Both the position numbers and the translations under genes were made by a program. Below, piece by piece: positions 15,364 through 23,786 of a DNA stretch of 64,000 bases (position 1 is its first letter; the number at the start of each line of letters is the position of its first letter). The notes below the pieces were generated by a model. That model made no database searches. It had not been told where the DNA came from and saw nothing but the letters and a program-made list of their open reading frames with translations. The stretch comes from CAZVKN01 sp964627035 (lineage in GTDB: Bacteria; Electryoneota; AABM5-125-24; Hatepunaeales; Hatepunaeaceae), in the NCBI GenBank assembly GCA_964627035.1, contig CAZVKN010000003.1, forward strand, positions 115,597 to 179,596. Direction: 5' to 3'.

Positions 15364-18075
15364 TTATCTTATCAGCATCACCTTTTGGGTAGATGATTGA
15401 CGTTCGGTTGATAGTCTTACAAAGTACAATCCGGAAGGCAGATCGTTTGCGATTAGATTTTTGCTGTGATGTCCGGTTTGTTTCTGTCCTTCAAATAGCG
15501 TCTGGACGCGCTGACCGAGTAGGTTGTAGAGTTCGAGTGAGATGTTTGATGCAATTGGGAGCGCGTAGCTAATGGTTGTGGTAGCGTTGAACGGATTTGG
15601 GTATATTGCCGATATTCCGAATTTTGTCGGAAGATGAAATTTTCTACCAACGACATCATTGGATGAACTGATATTCATACTTATCGGCACATTGATGTCT
15701 TCACCTCCGACAGCTTGACTGAAGATCAACTCACCCTCCCAATCAAGCGTAGAATCCAGACCAACTGTATTCAAGGTCATTGTCAATTCCTGATTGCCAC
15801 CAGGATCAATAGAGCCTTCAGCAGGTTCGATGACAAACCAATCTATGTTTGGTTTCAACTGCCAGATGTCAATCCGATCCTCACGACCTGCATTCGCAAT
15901 GTCCATGAACACCCAACTGCCGTAAGGGTCGTATTCGTTTGTAACAAAACAGCCAACAGGTGATCCGCCTTCCTCAGGGGTCAGCTCCATGACAAACGTA
16001 GTATCACCATTGTCAGGATTCATCTTATGTACAACTTGTCGGTTATCTCCTGGGCTGTTGAAAATGTAAAGAGATGAATCTATCGGCATGTATGCAAGCC
16101 CGTAGATGCGCAGATCCTGTCGGGACAATTCATGTTCCTGATTATGGTTACCTTCCCTGTCATAGCCCAAAATATCGGATAGCGTCTCGCTGATCCACAG
16201 CAGCTCACGATCAGAATCCCATGCTATTGCTGATAGACGGTCAAAGTCTGTCTGAAATGACGTAACCGAATCACCATCCGTGTTAAAACCATAGACAGTT
16301 TCCTCAGCTACTCCCCAGATCAGTTCACCATCCCAGGCAAGATCCTTCATACCGTAACGTGAATCACCGAATTGCGGAAAGCTACGCACAAGCTCACCTT
16401 CACCGTCCATGACATAGACACGGTTTGTGTCGTTGCCTCCTCCTGTTACGTAGTAATTATCGTCAATATACACAACACCCACTAATCTTGAATCATCTAT
16501 TACCTCACCAATGTTGAAGGTTTCACGCAGTGTTCCAGGATCAACACCCGATTCACCGAGCAATCGTCGCTCAACCGACCATTCAAGGACTCCATTACCT
16601 GAGTCGCTTATGGTGAATGAACGCACTGCAATATGACCGGGAGTTAATGCCTCGTTGAACTCATCTATTGAAACAACCATCTCAGGATGAGTCAGTTCAA
16701 AGTTGACTGCGAGGGTTTCATCTACCGCGCATTCAATACTGTCAATGATGATGCTGTTATATCCGATCTTTGATACTGTGATGGTGGAATCACCGAACGG
16801 TAAGAAATAAATGCCCTCCTCATCAGACTCGGTAACGCGTCCATATGTCGTTGAAATGTATGCACCCTCAATTGGTTCTTCGGTTTCTGCATCTGTTACC
16901 TGTCCTTCAAAAACTCCGAAGTTCATCCATTCAAAAGAATGATCATAAAGCTCATAAAAGATGTCCCACAACGCCTGACGAATTTCATAATGCATTCTGT
17001 TAGTAAAAATTAATGCTCCTGTTGTTGTAGCAGGATGCAATGATATCCAATTCCCTGCTCCACTCATATTGCCCCAATGACTCCAGTAAATTTCATTCTC
17101 ATGCAAAAGCCTGAACCAAATAAGGCCACTATCGAAGGGGTCCCAAGCGTTTTCAACTTCTACGGTAAACATCCTTTCTACAGTAGTGCTATCGAGAATT
17201 CTGACTTCTCCGTTTTCACCATACTGAGTCATCGCTATCAGAAATTGAGCCAAATCATGAGTGCTGGTTCTAAGCGTTACTGATGGATATAGGGGCCAAT
17301 GGCAATGCTGATATGGCTGACCATTACGGTCATAAGGCACGGCTAAGTTATCTTCATCGAGCCCTTCCAAAAACCAGGATGTGTTTTCCATTCCCAGAGG
17401 ATCGAAAATATTTTCTTGGCAGTAATCTGCAAAATCATCTCCCGAGATGCACTCCACCAGATATCCAAGCAGTGCGATTCCGGGGCTGCTATAATGATAA
17501 CTTGTTCCCGGTCGTACATTGCGTCTATAATTTGACGCATTATAATGTTCTCCACCTTCCACCAGATATTCTTCCAAGAATTCCCCAAGAGCCCAAGGTG
17601 AATCTTCCCCATAAGTAAAAAATTGTCTCAACCCTCCCCAATTATCTGCTATTGAGGACGTGTGCGTCATCAACATCCTGAAAGTTATTGGATCTTCAGG
17701 AAAATCGGGGTGAATTACGTCAAAGTCATCTATATAGCCATTGATTGGGTCATCGAGTTCGAACTCGTCATCTTCCCACAGTTGCATAATCGCTGCGACT
17801 GTGACGGTTTTCGAGACTGAAACCATTAGGAACATTGTATTTTCTGTCACGGGGATCTCATCTTCAATGTTAGCCCACCCGTAATTTCCGATCTGACCGA
17901 TGCGTCCACCTCTGACGATACAGGTTGCCACACCCGGAATACGGTAATTTTCCATAGTCTCCAAAATAAACGTATCCAACTCGGCAGGATTCAGATCCCT
18001 TCGAGGTTGAGCATTGACTGCACTCGCAACGAGAGCGATGCAGATGATTGTGATAGTAACAATTGCATTACGCAT
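15364..18075 (-). CDS. Secreted serine beta-lactamase-like hydrolase with type-A sorting domain
   Basis: 903 residues. The signal peptide is about residues 1-22. A class-C beta-lactamase/esterase-like domain follows to about residue 390: the nucleophile motif SVSK is at 86-89, the YxN-like element reads HYSSPG near residue 188, and WSHWGNMSG supplies an HxG motif. Next come a carboxypeptidase-regulatory-like domain (about 400-465) and a beta-propeller-like middle region with WDGELIWG and WDSDRELLW. The end is a sorting domain (YPNPFNATTTISYAL, YNLLGQRV, LPSGLYFVRL). It is probably a cell-surface peptidase or esterase rather than a drug-resistance enzyme. ATG 18075 follows AGGAGA. A deleted paralogue lies immediately upstream. 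Confidence 0.86.
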   Translation of the reverse strand: MRNAIVTITIICIALVASAVNAQPRRDLNPAELDTFILETMENYRIPGVATCIVRGGRIGQIGNYGWANIEDEIPVTENTMFLMVSVSKTVTVAAIMQLWEDDEFELDDPINGYIDDFDVIHPDFPEDPITFRMLMTHTSSIADNWGGLRQFFTYGEDSPWALGEFLEEYLVEGGEHYNASNYRRNVRPGTSYHYSSPGIALLGYLVECISGDDFADYCQENIFDPLGMENTSWFLEGLDEDNLAVPYDRNGQPYQHCHWPLYPSVTLRTSTHDLAQFLIAMTQYGENGEVRILDSTTVERMFTVEVENAWDPFDSGLIWFRLLHENEIYWSHWGNMSGAGNWISLHPATTTGALIFTNRMHYEIRQALWDIFYELYDHSFEWMNFGVFEGQVTDAETEEPIEGAYISTTYGRVTESDEEGIYFLPFGDSTITVSKIGYNSIIIDSIECAVDETLAVNFELTHPEMVVSIDEFNEALTPGHIAVRSFTISDSGNGVLEWSVERRLLGESGVDPGTLRETFNIGEVIDDSRLVGVVYIDDNYYVTGGGNDTNRVYVMDGEGELVRSFPQFGDSRYGMKDLAWDGELIWGVAEETVYGFNTDGDSVTSFQTDFDRLSAIAWDSDRELLWISETLSDILGYDREGNHNQEHELSRQDLRIYGLAYMPIDSSLYIFNSPGDNRQVVHKMNPDNGDTTFVMELTPEEGGSPVGCFVTNEYDPYGSWVFMDIANAGREDRIDIWQLKPNIDWFVIEPAEGSIDPGGNQELTMTLNTVGLDSTLDWEGELIFSQAVGGEDINVPISMNISSSNDVVGRKFHLPTKFGISAIYPNPFNATTTISYALPIASNISLELYNLLGQRVQTLFEGQKQTGHHSKNLIANDLPSGLYFVRLSTERQSSTQKVMLIR

Positions 18076-18089
18076 TGTTATGTCTCCTG

Positions 18090-18247
18090 TTATTTTATTA
18101 GCATGACCTTTTAAATAGATAATTGGTTGTCGGTTGATAATCTTACAGAGTATATGCCTGAAGTTAGATCGTTTGCGATTAGATTTGTGCTGTGCCTGCT
18201 GAGAGAAGCATGCAGATGATTGTGATTAAAAGAATTGTAATACGCAC
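18090..18247 (-). pseudogene. Deletion relic of a paralogue of the upstream-adjacent serine hydrolase gene
   Basis: Read on the minus strand, a GTG at 18247 begins a signal peptide (VRITILLITIICMLLSAG) like that of the gene at 15364-18075. Within about 20 codons the sequence jumps to the C-terminal sorting domain, here in another frame and with an internal stop: STNLIANDLTSGIYSVRL, then DNQLSI, stop, KVMLIK. The intact gene has KNLIANDLPSGLYFVRL and QKVMLIR at the corresponding places. The relic is therefore a tandem duplicate reduced to its two ends, with everything between deleted. It is not expected to make protein. Confidence 0.85.
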
Positions 18248-18419
18248 GGTTCTCTCCTTAGATTGGATTTACAAGGCGAGCAGTGCAGGGGTAATTATTT
18301 GAACATAAGGACATTAATTCACAAAGTCAAGTCTGCCTCTTCAGCCTATAGGATTCTACTTCGAAAAAAACAAACCTATCTTATCAGTGTATTCATTTTT
18401 TTATCAAGGAGGGAGGACT

Positions 18420-18452
18420 CTTTCAGAACGGACTAAAAGTCCGCCCTGAAAG
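18420..18452. terminator. Hairpin downstream of the radical SAM gene
   Basis: The arms CTTTCAG-AA-CGGACT and AGTCCG-CC-CTGAAAG form a stem with one symmetric internal mismatch and an AAA loop. It lies about 50 bp beyond the stop of the minus-strand radical SAM gene and may end that operon. No pronounced T-run was seen on the minus strand, so termination may be rho-dependent. A second small palindrome (18493-18511) spans the stop codon itself. The rest of 18253-18500 shows nothing else. Confidence 0.5.
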
Positions 18453-18500
18453 CCTAAACACTGAAAAGAATACAAACGCTTCCAGTTTGCGAAAACGGTA

Positions 18501-19433
18501 TTATACCGTTTCAGCGTCGTACAGATAAGCTCCAATCGCATCTGATTCGCAGTGATCCATTGCAGCAACGTACTGACCACAGTTGCTGCCGATAGCGTTC
18601 TCCTCAAGCTCACCCTGACTGACAATCACCTCGAAGCCCTCATCTCTCAGTGATTTAACGATCTTCATTTCGTGCTCATTGGTCTTGAAGATTGAAGCAA
18701 GTTCGTTCATCTTTGCGTTGAATGTAGGATTCAGAGGCGTAATTTTGACGAGAAACACTTCAGGATCAAAATAATTGCGCAGGACTTTAGCATCAACCGG
18801 GGCAGATTCCATCATCACAAAATTCAGAGTGATTTTTCTGCCTCCCGGCAGATAGAACTTCTCACCGTACCGCGCCATTTCAGAAAAATCCCAACAGTCA
18901 ACCGGGATCAATCTTCTCCTGATAGCCCGGTCTGTGCTGTGAATTGAGAACTGAAACTGAAAATTACCGTTGTATCGCTTTGAAACCTCAAGCAATCTGG
19001 TGAAGAATCTATCTGTACTCCTCGGTGCGACTGTCGAAATAGACGGCATAAAACCGGGCGCATCATATCGTCTCGGGATCTCTTCCAGCACATCTACAAC
19101 ATTCACATTAAATGCGGGATCCCCCATCCTTGCAAATTGAATTTTCCATTTGTCAACCGGAACAGACCTGTCTGGGAACCGCTGATCCACGAGATAATCT
19201 ATCTGATACAGCAACTCCTCCCTACTCAATTTGCCTCGGTATTGAATACCGGCGTCACACATCGAACAGCCGACCGGACAGCCGTACAGAGTCGAGATGA
19301 TATTTACCCATTTCACTTCACGAGGGATCGGTGGCTCAACAGATTCCACAAACTCAATTCTGTGACCTCTCTCGGACTCTGCGACATAAACAATAGCAAT
19401 ATCCTCTCGACCGATCTTTTGGATTACTTTCAC
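18501..19433 (-). CDS. RlmN/Cfr-like radical SAM protein lacking one catalytic cysteine
   Basis: 310 residues. The radical SAM cluster motif is CPVGCSMC (C52, C56, C59; CxxxCxxC spacing as in RlmN/Cfr). Further family features are ARMGDPAFN (compare GMGEP), FSIHST, KITPLNPT and a C-terminal SNCGQ with C285, which matches the methyl-carrying cysteine of RlmN. The other RlmN cysteine, seven residues before the cluster, is isoleucine here. The N-terminal accessory domain of RlmN is also largely missing. It may therefore not be an rRNA C2-methyltransferase. The start is GTG at 19433, immediately after the TAA of the flavoprotein gene, so the two are tightly coupled. Confidence 0.82.
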   Translation of the reverse strand: MKVIQKIGREDIAIVYVAESERGHRIEFVESVEPPIPREVKWVNIISTLYGCPVGCSMCDAGIQYRGKLSREELLYQIDYLVDQRFPDRSVPVDKWKIQFARMGDPAFNVNVVDVLEEIPRRYDAPGFMPSISTVAPRSTDRFFTRLLEVSKRYNGNFQFQFSIHSTDRAIRRRLIPVDCWDFSEMARYGEKFYLPGGRKITLNFVMMESAPVDAKVLRNYFDPEVFLVKITPLNPTFNAKMNELASIFKTNEHEMKIVKSLRDEGFEVIVSQGELEENAIGSNCGQYVAAMDHCESDAIGAYLYDAETV

Positions 19434-20306
19434 TTAGATGACCTTATTGTCGTTTCTATATATCTGCATCGCAGCTTTGACTCCGTCACCGATTGAAATA
19501 GTAGCCTGACGGAACAGACCGTTCTTGACATCTCCGATGAGATGCATTCTTCCTGATTGCTCAAACAAACTGAATTTGTCCTGAAACTGCTCACTGATGC
19601 AACTCAGGTTAGGCATTCGTCCAATGGCAAACAGAAGATAATCATACAATTCTATGTCAATGGAATTGTCATGCCCAAAATACAATTCCAATCCATCATT
19701 TTTCTCTAACACTTTGACTAAACTGTGATTTTCTCTGTAAGTTATTTTTTCAGCCTCTTTCACACGCTGCGCCAATATGGGAATAGCTGAAATTCTTGCG
19801 CTTCGATTGTTTACCACCACATCGTTGTGTCGTGACAGATTCATCGCATAGTCAAACGCAGCATCACCGCCACCCACAATTGCTATCCGCCTGCCTATAA
19901 CAGACTGTAAAGATTGAACGTCATAGAACACTCGATCATTGTCCAAGGCTCCGGGAGCATCACACTGAATTGGGGCTGTGCCGGTTGCCATCAGGATGAT
20001 TTTACATATATAGCTTCGTTTGTCGGTAATAACATTGAAATGCGCACCTTTATCAATTACCTCACTGACCGACTCAGTTATCACCGATATTTCATGTTCC
20101 TGCAGATGTTTTTCAAACAGCTTCACAAGTTGAATGCCTGCTATTCCGGACGGAAATCCTGGGAAGTTCTCAACAAGATTAGCATTATTCAGCAAACCGC
20201 CTACTGCTCGTTTCTCGAATATCCTGAATCCTATACCATATCTCTTCAGTTGGATTGCCGCAGCGATTCCGGCAGGACCGGCACCGATGATGACTGCATC
20301 AGTCAT
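19434..20306 (-). CDS. TrxR-like FAD/NAD(P)-dependent reductase without the redox CxxC
   Basis: 290 residues. The FAD-binding motif is IIGAGPAGIAAA at residues 6-17, followed by VENFPGFPSGIAG as in thioredoxin reductase. The NAD(P)-binding motif is IVGGGDAAFD near residue 142. LIGDVKNGLFRQ near the C-terminus is the second FAD contact. The disulfide CxxC that in TrxB lies just before the pyridine-nucleotide domain is absent (YDVQSLQSVIGRR there). It is therefore more like the TrxR-type ferredoxin reductases or an electron donor to a partner. Its start overlaps the isochorismatase-like gene by 8 bp and its stop abuts the radical SAM gene, which suggests that it supplies electrons to that enzyme (inference). 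Confidence 0.85.
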   Translation of the reverse strand: MTDAVIIGAGPAGIAAAIQLKRYGIGFRIFEKRAVGGLLNNANLVENFPGFPSGIAGIQLVKLFEKHLQEHEISVITESVSEVIDKGAHFNVITDKRSYICKIILMATGTAPIQCDAPGALDNDRVFYDVQSLQSVIGRRIAIVGGGDAAFDYAMNLSRHNDVVVNNRSARISAIPILAQRVKEAEKITYRENHSLVKVLEKNDGLELYFGHDNSIDIELYDYLLFAIGRMPNLSCISEQFQDKFSLFEQSGRMHLIGDVKNGLFRQATISIGDGVKAAMQIYRNDNKVI

Positions 20307-20973
20307 AGGTCACATTATTCAGATAGTTCACAACCTCTTCAACAGTCACAACATGGGCAAATCCATGTGAGAGATTGAGCAGCGTTGCTCTGTGAAACTC
20401 TTCATTGTAGGTAGCGGTTCCATCCACCGGAAACAGCACGCTGTATCCGTGCATGAACGCCGATCTCGCTGTCGTTTCACAGCATAGGTGCGTCATCACA
20501 CCTGTTATGACTACCTGTGTAACATTATGCTCTCGAAGCATCTCATCCAGCTTTGTATTATAAAATGCATCATACTGTGACTTAACAATGGTCGGCAGAT
20601 TCAACTCGCTTAACTCCGGGATTATCTGACTATTCGGATCGTCTTCCACGATCAAATCGCGCCACCAATGCCTCATCATTCCGGCATTGTTTTGATCGTT
20701 AACATGTCGAGTCAGGATTATTGGATTATCTGTTTTCTGGAATGCCGCAATTAGATTCAATATTCTTGGGATCAAAACAGGAGCACTCGGGACAAAAGCG
20801 TGAGAAGATTTATCTATAAAATATCTCTGCACATCGAGCACTAAAAGAACAGTTTTGCCCGATTTCGGCGCAGACAGACCAAGGTGTGATTTTCCGGAAC
20901 TCTTTCTCAATTCGCGTGCATATTGTTCAATCTCACCCTCTGATAAATACTCTTCTTTCCTGATCCGTCCCAT
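20299..20973 (-). CDS. Isochorismatase-family cysteine hydrolase
   Basis: 224 residues. The catalytic triad of the family is visible: Asp in LLVLDVQRYF (about residue 47), Lys in TIVKSQYDAF and Cys in GVMTHLCCETTAR, preceded by the usual cis-peptide VMT. Such enzymes hydrolyse isochorismate, nicotinamide, N-carbamoyl compounds or similar amides; residues outside the triad do not identify the substrate. A preceding N-terminal extension of about 35 residues is basic. It is the first gene of a three-gene unit with the TrxR-like and RlmN-like proteins (8-bp overlap). That is not a standard setting for siderophore or NAD metabolism. Confidence 0.87.
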   Translation of the reverse strand: MGRIRKEEYLSEGEIEQYARELRKSSGKSHLGLSAPKSGKTVLLVLDVQRYFIDKSSHAFVPSAPVLIPRILNLIAAFQKTDNPIILTRHVNDQNNAGMMRHWWRDLIVEDDPNSQIIPELSELNLPTIVKSQYDAFYNTKLDEMLREHNVTQVVITGVMTHLCCETTARSAFMHGYSVLFPVDGTATYNEEFHRATLLNLSHGFAHVVTVEEVVNYLNNVTYD

Positions 20974-21389
20974 ACATTTCGCTCGTAATAGACTTAGTTA
21001 TCTTCCAACAACGTCACAAAACTACCACATCACTCATCACTGCGCAAATAAATATCGGAATATACGCTATCTGAAAGAATTTGATACCCTGAGTCCTTTG
21101 AATTATTAACAATTTCGTCATTTCCGTGCAGACGGGAATCCGGAAGAATCAATGCAGGACTGGATTCCGGATCAAGTCCGGAATGACACATAGGGTGGTC
21201 AGCGAATATATCAAAGAATTCACTCTGTCCGAGAAGCATACAAGATGAACGCAATGAAATGCTTTCTTCTCATCTTCCTATCAGTGGATTTCTACCTGCG
21301 TATTAATGAAAATTTACAGCTTGTTTTTACCGGCTGCCAATGTTATATTAAAATTTACTCTAATTTGTAAATTATTTGACAGTTAATCT
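20974..21389. repeat. Divergent intergenic region with ATTCCGG-family repeats
   Basis: This 416-bp gap lies between divergent genes and must hold both promoters. A decayed CATTTCC...GGGAATCC palindrome is at 21118-21142. An intact CTGGATTCCGGATCAAGTCC-type palindrome lies at about 21161-21188. A CTCTGTCCGAGAA sequence near 21222 resembles the end of the miniature element. The 21290-21389 segment is AT-rich; no clear promoter could be assigned. Confidence 0.6.
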
Positions 21390-22202
21390 ATGCGCACAGG
21401 ATTAGGCACCACCGGAATATTACCTGCCGGAGTGAAAGCATTACTAATTGCCAACGGTGCCGTGTACATACTTCAGACCTTCGTCGGTCACAGACTGACG
21501 CTGCTGCTCGGATTAAACCCCTCAGTTTTCTGGGGCAACGGTGCTCTGTGGCAGCCGTTTACTTATCTGTTCCTCCACGGTGGATTTTCACATCTCCTGT
21601 TCAATATGCTGATGCTGTGGATGTTTGGATCTGCACTTGAGCAGATGTGGGGGATGAAGCAGTTTTTGCGTTACTACTTCCTCACCGGAGTCGGAGCCGG
21701 TCTTTCCAACTGCATTCTGACGCCCGGGATGGACATCCCGATCATCGGAGCTTCCGGTGCTGTTTATGGGATTCTCGCTGCATACGGTCTGCTATTCCCG
21801 AATGCACGCATCTATATCTACCTACTTTTTCCGATCAAAGCCAAGTATTTGGTGCTCATCTTTGGAGGTCTTGAATTTATCTCCTCATTCCGACCGGACA
21901 ACGGTATAGCGCACATTGTCCATCTCGGTGGGATGGTCGTCGGTATCATTTATCTGCAAAAAGATCGAATGCTGAAAGGTCTCGCTCAATATCTGAAAGG
22001 GAAAGTCAAAGCACAAGAGATCAAGAGACAGCAACAGAAAGCGAGTGAGGAAGAAGAACTGAGAGAGGAAGTGGATCAGTTACTCGATAAGATTAACGAG
22101 ATAGGATTGGAGAACTTGAGCAGTCGAGAGAAAAAAAGATTGCAGGACGCCAGCGAGAGACTTCGCGATATTGAGAGAAAAAACAAAATCAGGCACATAT
22201 AA
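21390..22202 (+). CDS. Rhomboid family intramembrane serine protease
   Basis: 270 residues with about six membrane segments within residues 12-195. The catalytic serine lies in GASGAVYG (about residue 121), the histidine in AHIVHLGG (about 176), and HGGFSHLLFNMLMLW gives the conserved HxxxN-type helix. Rhomboids cleave membrane proteins within the bilayer. After the last helix a charged cytoplasmic tail of about 70 residues (EEEELREEVDQLLDKINEIG and so on) looks like a coiled coil. That could dock a partner. The stop TAA is two bases before the ATG of the ClpX-like ATPase gene, indicating coupled synthesis. The start has no strong Shine-Dalgarno sequence. Confidence 0.92.
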   Translation: MRTGLGTTGILPAGVKALLIANGAVYILQTFVGHRLTLLLGLNPSVFWGNGALWQPFTYLFLHGGFSHLLFNMLMLWMFGSALEQMWGMKQFLRYYFLTGVGAGLSNCILTPGMDIPIIGASGAVYGILAAYGLLFPNARIYIYLLFPIKAKYLVLIFGGLEFISSFRPDNGIAHIVHLGGMVVGIIYLQKDRMLKGLAQYLKGKVKAQEIKRQQQKASEEEELREEVDQLLDKINEIGLENLSSREKKRLQDASERLRDIERKNKIRHI

Positions 22203-22204
22203 AT

Positions 22205-23716
22205 ATGAGTGAAGACAAAAGACCGTTCACAATTGATGAGAAGCGGATTCAGGAACTTCTGCACAAACAGACGATGATTGATCCGGATGAAGTCGGAACT
22301 CCACCTGGAGGCAAGCGTTCCGAACCGACCATTGAGGACATCAACTTTGACATCACACCTGAAGAGTTGATATCCCATCTCAGGAAATTTGTTGTCGGTC
22401 AGGATAAAGCCATTGACACCGTCGCAACGAAAATTTGCACTCATTTCCACCGCATGAAGCTGGAACGCCTTAATCCTGATCTGCCGCGAATTGTCGGTCA
22501 TGTCAAAGCAAACATGCTGATGATCGGACCGACCGGTGTCGGTAAGACTTACATGATGAAACTGATCGCAGATCGGCTGAATGTGCCGTTCGTCAAGGGT
22601 GACGCTACCAAATTTTCGGAGACAGGATATGTCGGCGGAGATGTTGAAGACCTCATTCGTGAGCTGGTTTATCAGGCTGACGATAACATTAACTTAGCAG
22701 AATACGGCATTATTTACATTGACGAGATTGACAAGATCGCTTCAGGATTCGGAAACTGGTCAGGTCCCGATGTTTCACGCAGCGGTGTTCAGCGCAACCT
22801 GCTGAAGCTGATGGAAGAGACCGAAGTTGACATGAAAGTGCCGCACGACTTAGCGAGTCAGATGGAAGCGGTCATGGAGACTCAACGAACCGGACACGCT
22901 GTCCGCAAGAAAGTGAATACCCGTAACATCCTGTTTGTAATGTCAGGTGCCTTCGTGGATCTTCCTGAAATCATTACCAAAAGACTAAAAAAAGGCGGAT
23001 TTGGATTCACCGGAGATCCAATGGTTTCACAGGAAAATGTCGTTTTCCTATTTGATGAAATGCAGTCTCAGGACTTGATTCAATACGGTTTTGAATCTGA
23101 GTTCGTAGGGCGACTCCCGGTCGTAACAAATCTGAATTTACTGGATGAAGTGGGTCTGTTCAGAATCCTCTCCAGCCCCAACAGTGCCGTAATTCAAGGC
23201 AAAAAACGCGATTTCACCTCTTACGGCATTGATATCAGTTTTGAGGAAGATTCTCTGCGATTTATTGCCAGAGAAGCTTTGCAGTACAAGACGGGTGCTC
23301 GCGGCTTGGTCACAGTAGTTGAACGGATTCTGCTGCCGTTTGAGAGATCACTGCCGTCAACCGGAATCAAGCAGTTGCTCGTTACTGAGGAAATATGCAG
23401 AGATCCGGAAGGATTCCTGAAGGACATCGTCACCAAGGATGTCCTTGACAGATTCGCACAGGATTTCACCCAACGCACCGGCATTACGCTGGCATTCTCA
23501 CCGGGAGCCGAATCACTTCTACTGACAAAATCAGTCAATTCCGGCACGAGGATCAAGCGTTACCTCACTGAAATTCTCAAAGATTATGAATATGGATTGA
23601 ATCTGACCGGAAAGAAAAGTTTCACGGTCACGACCGCGGTGCTGAACAATCCGAAAGCGTATCTCGACAAATTGATCAAACAAAGTTATAGTCATAAAAG
23701 CAGGAAAGCTGATTGA
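22205..23716 (+). CDS. ClpX-like AAA+ unfoldase without zinc-binding domain
   Basis: 503 residues. Walker A is GPTGVGKT (about 108-115) and Walker B IIYIDEID (about 169-176). A pore-loop GYVG sits in SETGYVGGDVE, and GLVTVVERILLPFE in the small domain resembles ClpX. The N-terminal C4 zinc domain of ClpX is replaced by about 60 charged residues. A GGFGF sequence is near the position of the ClpP-binding IGF loop, but the match is not exact. A C-terminal extension of about 100 residues follows the normal ClpX end. No clpP is present. Coupling to a rhomboid protease suggests extraction or degradation of membrane-cleaved substrates (inference). It may instead be an independent remodeller. Confidence 0.85.
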   Translation: MSEDKRPFTIDEKRIQELLHKQTMIDPDEVGTPPGGKRSEPTIEDINFDITPEELISHLRKFVVGQDKAIDTVATKICTHFHRMKLERLNPDLPRIVGHVKANMLMIGPTGVGKTYMMKLIADRLNVPFVKGDATKFSETGYVGGDVEDLIRELVYQADDNINLAEYGIIYIDEIDKIASGFGNWSGPDVSRSGVQRNLLKLMEETEVDMKVPHDLASQMEAVMETQRTGHAVRKKVNTRNILFVMSGAFVDLPEIITKRLKKGGFGFTGDPMVSQENVVFLFDEMQSQDLIQYGFESEFVGRLPVVTNLNLLDEVGLFRILSSPNSAVIQGKKRDFTSYGIDISFEEDSLRFIAREALQYKTGARGLVTVVERILLPFERSLPSTGIKQLLVTEEICRDPEGFLKDIVTKDVLDRFAQDFTQRTGITLAFSPGAESLLLTKSVNSGTRIKRYLTEILKDYEYGLNLTGKKSFTVTTAVLNNPKAYLDKLIKQSYSHKSRKAD

Positions 23717-23786
23717 TTGACACTCAACAGTCAGCAAGATTACAAATATTGAAATGTAATAAACTTCTAATAGAAAGAAACAGTTA

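Noticed and set aside
15364..18075. Antibiotic-resistance beta-lactamase
   Set aside because: The domain is part of a 903-residue surface protein with YSS instead of YAN; the fold is shared with peptidases and esterases, so resistance is not supported.
18501..19433. Annotation as 23S rRNA methyltransferase RlmN or resistance gene cfr
   Set aside because: The N-terminal domain and one essential cysteine are missing, so the activity cannot be claimed; only family resemblance is stated.
22205..23716. Canonical ClpX of the ClpXP protease
   Set aside because: There is no zinc domain, the ClpP loop is not canonical, no clpP is nearby and there is a long C-terminal extension.
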